Shown: positions 26,668 to 35,587 of the stretch, one piece after another | Position numbering within the stretch: position 1 is the stretch's first letter | Layout: each line of letters begins with the position of its first letter | Assembly (NCBI RefSeq): GCF_028471945.1 | Contig: NZ_CP110128.1 | Location: forward strand, 3,212,501 to 3,276,500 | Length of the DNA stretch: 64,000 nt | Direction of reading: 5' to 3' | Source of the DNA: Pseudomonas sp. WJP1 | GTDB taxonomy: Bacteria > Pseudomonadota > Gammaproteobacteria > Pseudomonadales > Pseudomonadaceae | The notes under the pieces: model-generated | Seen by the model: the letters and a program-made list of their open reading frames with translations, nothing else | What the model was told of the DNA's origin: nothing | Database searches by the model: none | Translations under genes and position numbers: made by a program

Positions 26668-27238
26668 GTTTTGTGTGTTCACCCCAGCGCATTGCGGTGC
26701 CAGCATCGAGGCCGAACAGGTCGAGGACGCGGCCGAGGCTGTGATCGACCATTTGCGCAAGGTCCCGCGGGCGGGCGTAGAAGGCCGGAAGGGGCGGGGC
26801 GATGATGCCGCCCATCTCGGTGACAGCCGTCATGTTGCGCAGGTGGGCGAGGGTCAGCGGGGTTTCCCGGGCCATCAGCACCAAGGTGCGACGTTCCTTG
26901 AGAGCGACGTCGGCGGCTCGGCCGATCAGGCCCGAGGAGGTGCCGGTGGCGATTTCCGCCAGGGTGCGCATGGAGCAGGGCGCGACCACCATGCCCAGGC
27001 AGCGGAACGAACCGCTGGCGATCCCGGCGGCCACGTCGTCAGCGCGGTGATAATGGCTGGCCAGCGCCGTGACGTCGGCCAGTTTGTAATCGGTTTCGTG
27101 GGCCATGGTCAGCAGCGCGGCGCGGCTGATGACCAGGTGGCTTTCAATGTCGAGCTCGGCGAGCAATTGCAGCAGGCGCACGCCGTAGATAAAACCTGAC
27201 GCACCGCTGATGCCGACCACCATGCGCTGGCGGTTCAT
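26609..27238 (-). CDS. UbiX family flavin prenyltransferase
   Basis: 209 aa from ATG 27238 (MNRQRMVVGISGASGFIYGV). Family motifs: GISGASG, a serine/arginine stretch CSMRTLAEIATG, AADVALKERRTLVLMARETP and GGIIAPPLPAFYARP. UbiX makes prenylated FMN, the cofactor of UbiD decarboxylases. It overlaps the UbiD-like gene by ATGA (27235-27238), so the two are translationally coupled. The last 20 or so residues (from CGSEPARD) are REP sequence read as protein, which suggests REP insertion extended the original C-terminus. Confidence 0.9.
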   Translation of the reverse strand: MNRQRMVVGISGASGFIYGVRLLQLLAELDIESHLVISRAALLTMAHETDYKLADVTALASHYHRADDVAAGIASGSFRCLGMVVAPCSMRTLAEIATGTSSGLIGRAADVALKERRTLVLMARETPLTLAHLRNMTAVTEMGGIIAPPLPAFYARPRDLAQMVDHSLGRVLDLFGLDAGTAMRWGEHTKPCGSEPARDRAITSNIPVG

Positions 27239-28620
27239 GATTGCAGGCCTGCGAGTAGTTGCCGGGCGCGGTCGAGCACGTCCTGGTCCAGCTGCGCCTT
27301 GATCCCGTCGAATCCCGAACCGCGGGTAGCGTCCAGGCCCATGCGTGAGGTGGTGCCGTCGACGGACGATGACGGGTCCAGCGGGCTGCCAGGCAAGCCA
27401 TCGATGACGAAGATGTCCTGGTGCGGCTGGAAGTGCGTAGCCAGCGCCCACAGCACCTGACTGTCGTCGCTGATGTCGATGTCGCTGTCCACCGCGATCA
27501 CGGTCTTCAGGTACGGGTCCCAGCCGAGCAGGGCGAGCATGATCTGCCGCGCTTCGCCGTCGCGGCTTTGCTCCAGGGCGACGTAGCAATGAAAATGGGT
27601 GCCTGAATTGGGGTAGTGCACGGCAGTGACGGCGGGGAAGCGCGCCTTGAGTTTCTCGCTCATCTCGGCTTCCCGGGGCAGGCGCGCCAGGGTCAGGTGT
27701 TCGGCGTAGCGGCCACCGACCACATCCACCAGCCAGGCATCCTTGCGCCGCATCAGGGTATCGACCCGCAGCACATTGTTGGTCGAGCGATCCGAGGAGT
27801 AGCCGCTGAACTCACCGAACGGACCTTCTTCGGCATAGGCCGCCGGATCGATCGCGCCTTCGAGGACAAACTCTGCATAGGCCGGGACGCCGATGCCGTA
27901 GCGCGGGGTTTTCACCAGTTCCAGCGGTGCGCCGAACAAACCGCCCGCCACTGCGCGCTCATCGCTGCCGAATGGCAGCCGTGCCGCCGCCGCGAGCATG
28001 AACAACGGGTGCGCGCCGACCACCATGGCCACGCGCAATTCCTCGCCGCGCTCACGGGCGGTCTGCAGCATGCGCCACAGGTGGCCGCGTGAGTGCAGGC
28101 TGGTGGCGAGCGTCTGCCGGGCGTGGCGCATCGAGCGGTGGTAGCTCATGTTGGCGATGCCGCTGACCGGGTCCTCGGCAATGATGATCGCGTTGGTGAT
28201 GTAGGGGCCGCGATCACTGGCGAAATGCTTGAGCATCGGCAGCAGCGCCAGGTCCACGGCTTCGCCTTCGAAGATCTCGTCCAGCACGGGGCCGGTTTCA
28301 ACGTAGCGCGGGGCGATGGGGTTGTTGGCGCGTTGCTGGAAGGTCTCGTGTAGTTGCGCTGGGGCAACACCGAACATTCGGGCGATGCGCGTTCGGGAGG
28401 CGAACAGGTTGGTGGCCACCGGGGCGCCGAAGTGGCCGACTTTTTCGCAGATCAACAAGGGATCGCGGCCCTGGGAGGCGAGTGCATCGACGAGGGCGGT
28501 GACATCCTGATCGGCTGAAAGGGAATGCGCGACGCTGAGCACGTCGTCCGGGTATTGCCGGCGATAGGCGTCTAGAAAATCGTGAAAATCCTGGGTATCG
28601 CCGAGCGTCGAGAGGGTCAT
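27235..28620 (-). CDS. UbiD family prenyl-FMN-dependent decarboxylase
   Basis: 461 aa from ATG 28620 (MTLSTLGDTQDFHDFLDAY). UbiD landmarks: MSYHRSMRHARQTLATSLH in the middle, then EEGPFGEFSGYSSD with the catalytic glutamate, and a C-terminal RMGLDATRG. Such enzymes reversibly decarboxylate aromatic, heteroaromatic or alpha,beta-unsaturated acids. The UbiX partner follows immediately. Upstream are two ACMSD-like amidohydrolases. The substrate cannot be read from the sequence. An N-heterocyclic carboxylate would fit the neighbours (NCS2 permease, deaminase, Mo hydroxylase). Confidence 0.9.
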   Translation of the reverse strand: MTLSTLGDTQDFHDFLDAYRRQYPDDVLSVAHSLSADQDVTALVDALASQGRDPLLICEKVGHFGAPVATNLFASRTRIARMFGVAPAQLHETFQQRANNPIAPRYVETGPVLDEIFEGEAVDLALLPMLKHFASDRGPYITNAIIIAEDPVSGIANMSYHRSMRHARQTLATSLHSRGHLWRMLQTARERGEELRVAMVVGAHPLFMLAAAARLPFGSDERAVAGGLFGAPLELVKTPRYGIGVPAYAEFVLEGAIDPAAYAEEGPFGEFSGYSSDRSTNNVLRVDTLMRRKDAWLVDVVGGRYAEHLTLARLPREAEMSEKLKARFPAVTAVHYPNSGTHFHCYVALEQSRDGEARQIMLALLGWDPYLKTVIAVDSDIDISDDSQVLWALATHFQPHQDIFVIDGLPGSPLDPSSSVDGTTSRMGLDATRGSGFDGIKAQLDQDVLDRARQLLAGLQS

Positions 28621-28653
28621 GGTTTCACCTCGTGAAAAACAATGCTGTGCGTA

Positions 28654-28746
28654 CCTGTAGGAGCAAGCCTGCTCGCGAAGAGGCCAGCCCATTCAAAATC
28701 AATGTGACTGATCGACCGCTATCGCGAGCAGGCTCACTCCTACAGG
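28654..28746. repeat. REP pair (inverted)
   Basis: Arms TGTAGGAGCAAGCCTGCTCG and TCGCGAGCAGGCTCACTCCT, filling the gap between the first ACMSD-like gene and ubiD within the operon. Confidence 0.87.
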
Positions 28747-28761
28747 GGATATTGCATGTCG

Positions 28762-29667
28762 TTACAGGTAGGTGGTGGTCAGGCGAATGTCCGCCTCGGC
28801 CAGGTCCCTGGGTGGCGGCGTCGGTTCGATACCGCACAACCTTGCGATGTTGTTGCCCAGGTAATCCTCAAGGTGGTCCTCGTCGATGCCCAGGCCTTGT
28901 GGTGCGGGCGAGCACAGCACCTCAAGCTCGCGCAGCCACATGCCCGGTTCGTTCGGCGGCGAGTCGGTACCGAACACGATCTTGTTGCGCGGCAGGTCCT
29001 TGGCGAACTCGACGATCCGCGACTGGAAGCACCAGCCGGATTCGCAGTACACGTTCGGCGTGTCCATGGCCATCCAGAACGCTTCGAACGAGTAGTTGCC
29101 GCCGGTCTGGATGCCGAAGTGACCGATGATGAAATTGACCATCGGGAACTCGCGGATGATCGGGTAGAACATGGTCGGAATGGTGTACGGGCCGTCGCCG
29201 GTGTGGATCAGCACCACGATGTTGTACTTGGCACACACCTTCATTGCCGGACGCAGCCAGTCCAGCGCCCGGTCCGGGCGATAACCGTGCATGTTGGCGT
29301 GCAGCTTGAGCATCTTGAAACCGTATTCCTTGATGTGGAATTCCAGCTCCGCCGCACCGTTTTCCGGTCCCCAGCGCGGGTTGAAGTTGAAGTTGCCGAT
29401 GAAACGGTCGGGGTACTTCACGCACAGCTCGGCGACGTAGGACATGTAGTCACGCACGCCTTCACGGCCACGGCGGTTGCCGTCGCGGTAGCCGGTGTTG
29501 CCTGGCGGTGGCTGGATGAAACCCATGTCGATACGGCGCGGCTTGCCGTTGATCATGTACGGGCCGTCCATCAGCTTGAGCATGCGCTCGCCGGTGAAGG
29601 GTTCGCCGGTGTGTCGCCAGGCCTCGTCGACCAGGTTGGTGGGGTGCAGATGGGTATCGATGATCAT
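28762..29667 (-). CDS. ACMSD-like amidohydrolase (Amidohydro_2), intact metal site
   Basis: 301 aa TIM-barrel hydrolase/decarboxylase. It starts MIIDTHLHPTN with the HxH metal motif intact (His6, His8). Other expected ligands follow: VLIHTGDGPY (His), IIGHFGIQTGG (His) and KIVFGTDSPPNEP (Asp). This family includes 2-amino-3-carboxymuconate-semialdehyde decarboxylase, gamma-resorcylate decarboxylase and iso-orotate decarboxylase, as well as some hydrolases. The adjacent upstream gene is a paralogue, 4 bp away. Co-occurrence with UbiD/UbiX suggests two decarboxylation steps, or a ring hydrolysis plus a decarboxylation. The precise reaction is unknown. Confidence 0.88.
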   Translation of the reverse strand: MIIDTHLHPTNLVDEAWRHTGEPFTGERMLKLMDGPYMINGKPRRIDMGFIQPPPGNTGYRDGNRRGREGVRDYMSYVAELCVKYPDRFIGNFNFNPRWGPENGAAELEFHIKEYGFKMLKLHANMHGYRPDRALDWLRPAMKVCAKYNIVVLIHTGDGPYTIPTMFYPIIREFPMVNFIIGHFGIQTGGNYSFEAFWMAMDTPNVYCESGWCFQSRIVEFAKDLPRNKIVFGTDSPPNEPGMWLRELEVLCSPAPQGLGIDEDHLEDYLGNNIARLCGIEPTPPPRDLAEADIRLTTTYL

Positions 29668-29671
29668 CGGT

Positions 29672-30601
29672 TCAGCTCCTGGCCAGTTGCGTGGTGACGG
29701 GACGCTTGAGTTGCGCCTCTGCTTCGGAAACGGAGCGCGGCGGCGGTGTCGGTTCGAGGCCGATCATCCGGGCGGTGTTGTTGCCCAGGTACTCTTCGAG
29801 GGTGTCTTCGTCGAGGTTCAGGCCTTGCGGCGGTTCGTGGCACAACACTTCCAGCAGGCGCAGCCACATGCCCGGTTCGTTCGGCGGTGTATCGGTGCCG
29901 AAGAGAATCTTGTGGGTGGGCAAGACCTTGGCGAACTCGACGATCCGCGATTGCAGGCACCAGCCCGATTCGCAGTAGACGTTGGGCAACTCCATCGCCC
30001 ATTGCATCGGCTCGAACACGTAGACACCGCCGGTCTGCACGCCAAAGTGGGCCATGATGAAATCGACGTTGGGGAACTCCTTGATCATCGGCACCCATTC
30101 CGAGGGAATGCTGTACGGCCCGTCGCCGGTGTGCAGCTTGACCGGGATGCCCAGCTCGGCGCATTTCTCGAAGGCCGGGCGCACCCAGTCCAGGGCGCGG
30201 TCAGGACGGTAGGCGTGCATGTTGGCCTGCATCTGGACCATCTTGAAGCCGTGTTCCGTGACGTAGCGCTCGATCGCCTCGACGCCGTTTTCCACGCCGC
30301 AGCGCGGGTTGTAGACGAAGCAACCGATGAAGCGATCGGGGTAGGTCTGGACCATTTTCAGCGTGTAGGCCATGTAGGCGTCGATGGATTCGCGCCCGCT
30401 GAGTTCTCCGTCGGTCCAGGTGTAGATGGTGTTGCCCTGAGGGGGCTGGATGAAGGCTTTGTCGATGCGGCGAGGTTTGCCGTTGACCATGTATGGGCCA
30501 TCCATCATCTGCAGCAAACGCTCGCCGGTGAACGGGTCACCGTCATGCCTCCAGGCGAGGTCCACCAGATCGGTGGGATAGCAACTGATATCGATGATCA
30601 T
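29672..30601 (-). CDS. ACMSD-like amidohydrolase paralogue lacking the HxH metal motif
   Basis: 309 aa, homologous to the next gene along its whole length (shared DGPYM, GKPRRID, YRPDRALDW, HTGDGPY, CESGWC, NEPGMWLR). Its N-terminus reads MIIDISCYPTD. The two histidines of the HxH motif are replaced by Ser6 and Tyr8, while the later His (LHTGDGP), His (MAHFGVQ) and Asp (FGTDTPP) remain. It may bind metal differently, or act as a non-catalytic partner of the intact paralogue. It is the first gene of the catabolic operon, with GGAG ahead of the ATG. Confidence 0.85.
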   Translation of the reverse strand: MIIDISCYPTDLVDLAWRHDGDPFTGERLLQMMDGPYMVNGKPRRIDKAFIQPPQGNTIYTWTDGELSGRESIDAYMAYTLKMVQTYPDRFIGCFVYNPRCGVENGVEAIERYVTEHGFKMVQMQANMHAYRPDRALDWVRPAFEKCAELGIPVKLHTGDGPYSIPSEWVPMIKEFPNVDFIMAHFGVQTGGVYVFEPMQWAMELPNVYCESGWCLQSRIVEFAKVLPTHKILFGTDTPPNEPGMWLRLLEVLCHEPPQGLNLDEDTLEEYLGNNTARMIGLEPTPPPRSVSEAEAQLKRPVTTQLARS

Positions 30602-30776
30602 TGAAGTCGATCTCCTGATAGCGGGTAAGGGAACCTTGCGGTTCGCTAGCAGCCACGTCCGGGCAATCGGCCATTTCTATGCGCAAAGGCTCGCGCATTC
30701 CCTCGCCTGGTCGCATCCGGCTCGGGACGCTGGCTGCTTGGGGAGGAGTATTGGAAGGGGGTGTGGGGTTCGTACA

Positions 30777-30813
30777 ATATTAATTGGGCGAGGGGTTGAT
30801 ATGCGTTCGATAT
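30777..30813 (-). promoter_or_regulatory. Candidate promoter and LysR-type box of the catabolic operon
   Basis: In the 333-bp gap 30602-30934, the minus strand has TAATAT (30782 to 30777) as a -10 with no recognisable -35. The dyad ATATGCGTTCGATAT (30799-30813), of LysR T-N11-A form, overlaps the expected -35. GATATG is also directly repeated there. The rest of the gap is a long 5' leader (30602-30776) and a REP pair. The layout suits activation by a LysR protein such as the neighbour at 30935-31825. Confidence 0.4.
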
Positions 30814-30833
30814 GGTTTTGTGTTGACTGGGCG

Positions 30834-30933
30834 GGCCTCATCGCTGGCAAGCCAGCTCCCACAGGTTTTGCAGTATGTCTTAGATCCAATTAACACCATC
30901 GATTCCTGTGGGAGCTGGCTTGCCAGCGATGGC
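30834..30933. repeat. REP pair (inverted)
   Basis: Arms TCGCTGGCAAGCCAGCTCCC and complement, directly against the stop codon of the LysR gene at 30935. Confidence 0.88.
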
Positions 30934-30934
30934 C

Positions 30935-31825
30935 TCAGGCCTGAGTAAGCAAGGCCAACTGCTTGACCGCATCAACCACCGGCGCCACTCGCTCGGCCTG
31001 ACCCGGCGGCCACACCGCATACAGGTTGTAATGCGCCGCGATCTGCGCCTCGTTCAACATCACCAGACGCCCGCTGCGCAACGCATCCGCCGCCAGCAAA
31101 CCCCGAACCAATCCGGCACCAACCCCGGCCTCGGCAGCGGCGATCAGGTTCGCCGCATTATCGAAAATCACCCGCGCCGAAGGCTCGACGGGAGGCATGC
31201 CGGCCGCATCCAGCCAGGGAATCCACGACCGTCGCGTATACCCCAACAACGGCAACTCAAGGATCTGCGTCGGACTTAGCGGTAACTGCAAACCATGCCG
31301 CTCAAGCAATTCGGGCGAGGCCACCGCCATCACCCGATCCCCACAAATTTGCGTCATCTCGCAGTCTTCCCAATCGCCATAACCGTAGCGCAAGGACAGG
31401 TCGACACGTTCGAACGTGCTGCGGTCCGAGCGCGGCATCGACAGCAACACCACCTCATGGTCGGGCAAAAGGTCCAGCAGTTGCGGCAGGCGCGGATTGA
31501 GCCAGCTCTGGGCCAGTTCGCTGTCCACATCGAGCGTGAGGCGTTGCGCCACGCTGCGGTTTTTCACCGAAGACAGCGCCCGGTCGATCTGCGCCAGGCC
31601 GTCGGACAGCACACTGGCGAACAACTGCCCGGCATCGGTGAGGTTGCTGCCGCCGCCTTCACGCACGAACAGCGGCTGGCCGATGAAGTCTTCCAGGGAG
31701 CGGATCTGCTGGCTGATGGCGCTGTGGGTCAGGTCCAGTTTGCGCGCGGCGCTGGAGAAGCTGCCGCTGCGGGCGGCCTGGAGGAAGGCACTCATGGACT
31801 GCACCGACGGGTATCGCTTGTACAT
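30935..31825 (-). CDS. LysR family transcriptional regulator
   Basis: 296 aa from ATG 31825 ([20 protein letters not shown]). The N-terminal winged helix-turn-helix ([20 protein letters not shown]) spans about residues 21-40 and the substrate-binding domain residues 90-296. It is divergent from the molybdenum hydroxylase genes and lies between the two catabolic transcription units, so it is well placed to control both. The inducer is unknown. The HTH and effector-domain layout is like GcvA-type LysR proteins. Confidence 0.9.
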   Translation of the reverse strand: MYKRYPSVQSMSAFLQAARSGSFSSAARKLDLTHSAISQQIRSLEDFIGQPLFVREGGGSNLTDAGQLFASVLSDGLAQIDRALSSVKNRSVAQRLTLDVDSELAQSWLNPRLPQLLDLLPDHEVVLLSMPRSDRSTFERVDLSLRYGYGDWEDCEMTQICGDRVMAVASPELLERHGLQLPLSPTQILELPLLGYTRRSWIPWLDAAGMPPVEPSARVIFDNAANLIAAAEAGVGAGLVRGLLAADALRSGRLVMLNEAQIAAHYNLYAVWPPGQAERVAPVVDAVKQLALLTQA

Positions 31826-31943
31826 GCTGTTAGTCCTACTTACACAGGATGGCAGAAATCGTCGCTGGCCCGATTTTCCCAAGGCTCCCAATAATCGAGC
31901 ACCAGGCCTGCACAAAGACGGGCCGCTCTCTTGGAGCCTGACA

Positions 31944-32408
31944 ATGATCGAATTCACGGTAAACGGCGAACGACGCGAGCTGGTAGAGACATCGCCCTCC
32001 ATGCCCTTGTTATGGGTGTTGCGTGACCATTTGAAACTCACCGGCACCCGCTTCGGTTGCGGCATGGGCCTGTGCGGCGCCTGTACCGTGCACCTGGACG
32101 GGGTCGCTGTTCGATCCTGCCAGTTGCCGGTGGCCGCCGTGGCGGGGCACAGCATCACCACCATCGAAGGCCTGTCGCCGACCGGGCAGCATCCGTTGCA
32201 ACTGGCCTGGGTTGCCGAAGATGTGCCGCAATGCGGTTACTGTCAATCCGGTCAGATCATGTCCGCCGCCGCGTTGCTCAACACCGGTGCAGAAGTGACC
32301 GACGATTCGATCCGCAATGCCATGTCCGGCAACCTGTGCCGCTGCGGAACCTACGGGCGGATCAACAAGGCGATCAAGCGCGCGGCCAACGCGCCGAAGG
32401 AGGCGTGA
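31944..32408 (+). CDS. [2Fe-2S] subunit of a molybdenum hydroxylase (isoquinoline oxidoreductase type)
   Basis: 154 aa. The plant-type [2Fe-2S] motif is [13 protein letters not shown] plus SCQLP in the N-terminal half. The second cluster motif is CGYCQSGQ with [10 protein letters not shown] in the C-terminal half. It relays electrons from the Mo centre of the large subunit. The ATG at 31944 is preceded by TTGGAG. Its stop overlaps the large-subunit start (TGATG at 32406-32410), indicating coupled translation. No FAD subunit gene is adjacent, as is normal for this two-subunit class. Confidence 0.92.
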   Translation: MIEFTVNGERRELVETSPSMPLLWVLRDHLKLTGTRFGCGMGLCGACTVHLDGVAVRSCQLPVAAVAGHSITTIEGLSPTGQHPLQLAWVAEDVPQCGYCQSGQIMSAAALLNTGAEVTDDSIRNAMSGNLCRCGTYGRINKAIKRAANAPKEA

Positions 32409-34612
32409 TGACGATCTCCCAAGTGGAACTCTCGCGGCGTGCATTTCTCAAGCAAAGCGCAACCGCTGCCAGCGGCCTGGCCATCGCGTTTTACCTGCCC
32501 AGCGGCCTGTCTGCGACAGACCCCAAGGCCCCGGCGCCGGCCTCTGCTTTCGAACCCAACGCCTGGGTGCGCATCCTGCCCGACGGCACGGTGAAACTGG
32601 TGGTGCACAAGCACGATTCCGGCACCGGCACGCACACCGCGCTGGCCGCGTGCGTGGCCGAGGAACTGGACGTCAACCCGATGACCGTGCAGGTGATCTC
32701 GCCGGAAAATCCGTTCTTCGAAACCTACATTCACCCGGTCTGGAAAGTCTTCTCCACCGGCGGCAGCACCAGCGTGTCGCTGGAGTACGAGCGCCTGCGC
32801 ATGGCCGGGGCGACGGCCCGCGCGCTCTTGCTCACGGCAGCCGCCCGGCAGTGGAAAGTCAGCCCCGACAGTTGCACCACCGAGGAGGGCCGCGTCGTGC
32901 ATGCAGCGAGCCAGCGCAGCCTTGGCTACGGTGAGCTGGCCGGTGTCGCCGCGCATCTGCCGGCACCGGACAACGTCACGCTCAAGGACCCGGCGCAGTT
33001 CAAGTACATCGGCAAATTGCGGCACAAGCGCGATGCCCAGGCCAAGGTCTGCGGACGCTTCACCTACAGTATCGACGTGGTGCTGCCGGGCATGCTGGTG
33101 GCGGTAATTCAACGCGCGCCCGTGGTGGGGGCCAGCGTTGTGTCGGTAAACAGCGCGGCGGCGCTGCAGGTGCCGGGTGTGCGCAAGGTGATCAAGGTGC
33201 CGGGCCGTCCCGACGTGCTCGGCGGTAATGTCGAAGGCGTGGCGGTGCTGGCGGACCATTACTGGGCCGCGCATCAGGGCCGCGAGTTGCTTGAAGTGAA
33301 ATGGAGCGACTCGCCACTGGCCGATTTCGACAGCGATGAACTGCACAAGGCCCAGGCTGCGGCGCTGGCTGACAAAGGTGCGCAACGGGTGTCCGCGATG
33401 GCTGCCGGGGATGTGAACGGCCAATGGCCGAACGCCGCGAAACTGCTCGAAGCCGAGTACAGCATGCCCTACAAGGTGCAGAATCCGCTGGAACCGATCT
33501 GCGTCACCGCACAGGTCAAGGACAACGCCATCACTTATTGGGGTGGCGTGCAGGTGCCTTCGTCGGCCCTGGAGGCCGCGCAAACGGTGTGCGGGATCGC
33601 CAAGGACAAGGTCACCATCAATGAGTTGGTGTCCGGCGGCAGCTTCGGCGCGCGGGAGGCCAAGTACTGGCTGTTCGAAGTGGCGTACCTGGCGCAGCAG
33701 ACCAGGGTGCCGGTGAAACTGATGAACAGTCGTGAAGACGAAATGCGTTCGTTGTTCATGCACCCGGCCACGCTCCATCGGGCCAAGGGTGCGCTGGATG
33801 CCCAGGGACGCTTGACGGCGTTGCAGCTGGAGGCCGTGTCACCGGCCTCGCCGGAACAATGGGAACCGGGCTACTTCGAGCGCCCCGATAAAATGGACTA
33901 CAGCACCACGGAAGCCATCACAGCGTGGGATTTCGCCTATCGCCCGGCCCACTTAGACCTTTCCTGGGTCAGGCACGAAACCGGTGTGCCCAGCGGCTGG
34001 TATCGCTCAGTGAGCTTCATCCCCAACGTGTTCGCCGTGGAAAGCTTCATGGATGAGCTGGCCCACGGCGCCGGGCAAGATCCGTTGGCCATGCGCCTGG
34101 CCAACATGCAGGAGCGACCACGGCATGTCGCGGTGCTCAAAAGCGCTGCCGAGCGAGCCGGTTGGGGCCAGCCCCTGCCTGAAGGCACGGCATTGGGCAT
34201 CGCTACCCACCAGGGCTACAGCAGTTTCATCGCGATCGTTGCACGGGTGTCGAAACAGGAGGGGGCGATCAAGGTCGAGAAACTCACCTGTGTCGTCGAT
34301 TGCGGTCTGGCGGTTTCCCCCGGCGGCGTCGAAGAACAGATCTACGGCGGCCTGATGTGGGGCCTGGGGCACGCCTTGTTCGATCGCTTGGACATCAAGC
34401 AGGGCAGGGTGGTGCAGAGCAACTTCCATGATTACCGGGTAGCGCGCATGTCGGACATGCCGGCGCTGGACATCCTGCTGGTCGAAGGTGATCCGGCCAA
34501 GCCCGGGGGTGTCGGTGAACTCGGCAGCCCGGCGGTGGCCCCGGCCATCGCCAATGCCCTGTTCAGCCTGACCGGCGTGCGCCAGCGCTCCACGCCGCTG
34601 AACCTGGGTTAG
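32408..34612 (+). CDS. Molybdopterin-binding large subunit (isoquinoline 1-oxidoreductase beta type), Tat exported
   Basis: 734 aa. A twin-arginine signal (LSRRAFLKQSATAASGLAIA) lies at residues 8-27, so the folded complex probably goes to the periplasm with the small subunit. Mo-pterin motifs: SGGSFGAREAKYW near residue 415 and the catalytic glutamate in GGVGELGSPAVAP near the C-terminus. The enzymes hydroxylate N-heteroaromatics or oxidise aldehydes. There is no cytochrome extension, so the electron acceptor is separate. The XdhC protein at 21312-22475 is the probable maturation factor. The substrate is unknown. Confidence 0.9.
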   Translation: MTISQVELSRRAFLKQSATAASGLAIAFYLPSGLSATDPKAPAPASAFEPNAWVRILPDGTVKLVVHKHDSGTGTHTALAACVAEELDVNPMTVQVISPENPFFETYIHPVWKVFSTGGSTSVSLEYERLRMAGATARALLLTAAARQWKVSPDSCTTEEGRVVHAASQRSLGYGELAGVAAHLPAPDNVTLKDPAQFKYIGKLRHKRDAQAKVCGRFTYSIDVVLPGMLVAVIQRAPVVGASVVSVNSAAALQVPGVRKVIKVPGRPDVLGGNVEGVAVLADHYWAAHQGRELLEVKWSDSPLADFDSDELHKAQAAALADKGAQRVSAMAAGDVNGQWPNAAKLLEAEYSMPYKVQNPLEPICVTAQVKDNAITYWGGVQVPSSALEAAQTVCGIAKDKVTINELVSGGSFGAREAKYWLFEVAYLAQQTRVPVKLMNSREDEMRSLFMHPATLHRAKGALDAQGRLTALQLEAVSPASPEQWEPGYFERPDKMDYSTTEAITAWDFAYRPAHLDLSWVRHETGVPSGWYRSVSFIPNVFAVESFMDELAHGAGQDPLAMRLANMQERPRHVAVLKSAAERAGWGQPLPEGTALGIATHQGYSSFIAIVARVSKQEGAIKVEKLTCVVDCGLAVSPGGVEEQIYGGLMWGLGHALFDRLDIKQGRVVQSNFHDYRVARMSDMPALDILLVEGDPAKPGGVGELGSPAVAPAIANALFSLTGVRQRSTPLNLG

Positions 34613-34617
34613 GCGCC

Positions 34618-35511
34618 ATGGACTTGCGTCTGTTGCGCTACTTCATGGCGCTGGCCGAAGAACTGCATTTCGGCCGGGCCGCCACCCGCTTGCACATCTG
34701 CCAGCCACCGCTGAGCCAGCAGATTCGTCTGCTGGAGGAGGAACTGGGCACGCCGCTGTTCGAGCGCAGTCATCACCGGGTCGAGCTGACCGCCGCCGGG
34801 CAAATGCTCAAGGAGCAGGCGCCGCTGGTGTTCGAACAGCTCAACCGGGCCCTCGACCTGACGCGGCAAACCGGCCGCGGCCAGTTGGGCGAGCTGGAAA
34901 TCGGCATGATCAGTTCGGTGATGGTCGGTGTGCTGCCACGGGCCTTGCACCTGTTTCGCGAGCGTTATCCGCAGGTGGCCTGGCGCCTGCATGAGATGAC
35001 ACCCGCGGCGCAGGTCAAGGCGCTCAAGGAAAAACGCATCGATGCCTGCGTGTTCCGGGTCGGCTATGACGATCCGCAGTTGCGCAATGAACTGCTGATC
35101 TACGAGCCGATCCGGGTAGTGATGCCGGCCGATCACCCGTTGGCCGCAAAACAGCTTCTGGCGCCTGCGGACCTGGCGCCCGAGCCGTTCGTGGCGCTGG
35201 AGCTCAAGCAATCGCGCTTTGCCGATTTTCTCTATCAGTGCTGCATCCAGGCCGGATTCACGCCGCAGATCCGCCAGCAGGTGATCGAGGTGCAAACCTT
35301 GCTCAGCCTGGTCCGGGCCGGTTTCGGCGTGGCCTTGTTGCCGGCCTCCATCGAACAGCTGGCCCCGGCAGGCCTGGTGTTCCGGCGTTTGAGCCCGGCG
35401 TTGCCGGAGGTGCCGTTGTACGCCACCTACCGTGCGGACGATGATTCGCCGGTACTGAAGCTGTTTCTCGATACGTTGCGCGAACTGGTCCTGCAAGATC
35501 GGCCGGCTTAA
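34618..35511 (+). CDS. LysR family regulator (CatR/BenM-like)
   Basis: 297 aa. It begins MDLRLLRYFMALAEELHFGRAATRLHICQPPLSQQI, the characteristic N-terminus of the CatR/BenM/CbnR group that governs aromatic catabolism. The effector domain has a DACVFRVGYDDPQL region. It starts 5 bp after the large-subunit stop, so it is co-transcribed with the molybdenum hydroxylase. It is probably an autoregulator that senses the substrate or an intermediate, and the second LysR of this cluster. Confidence 0.92.
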   Translation: MDLRLLRYFMALAEELHFGRAATRLHICQPPLSQQIRLLEEELGTPLFERSHHRVELTAAGQMLKEQAPLVFEQLNRALDLTRQTGRGQLGELEIGMISSVMVGVLPRALHLFRERYPQVAWRLHEMTPAAQVKALKEKRIDACVFRVGYDDPQLRNELLIYEPIRVVMPADHPLAAKQLLAPADLAPEPFVALELKQSRFADFLYQCCIQAGFTPQIRQQVIEVQTLLSLVRAGFGVALLPASIEQLAPAGLVFRRLSPALPEVPLYATYRADDDSPVLKLFLDTLRELVLQDRPA

Positions 35512-35587
35512 CGCACAAAGTGCTTTGCACTATCCGAAAAACGGGCGGTCGGAAACTTCACAGGGTCACCCAACTTGTGGAGTCGCA

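Noticed and set aside
29672..30601. Pseudogene status for the amidohydrolase lacking HxH
   Set aside because: The frame is full length, conserved stretches and two of the metal-ligand regions are intact, and the ribosome site is good. A functional divergent subunit is more likely than decay.
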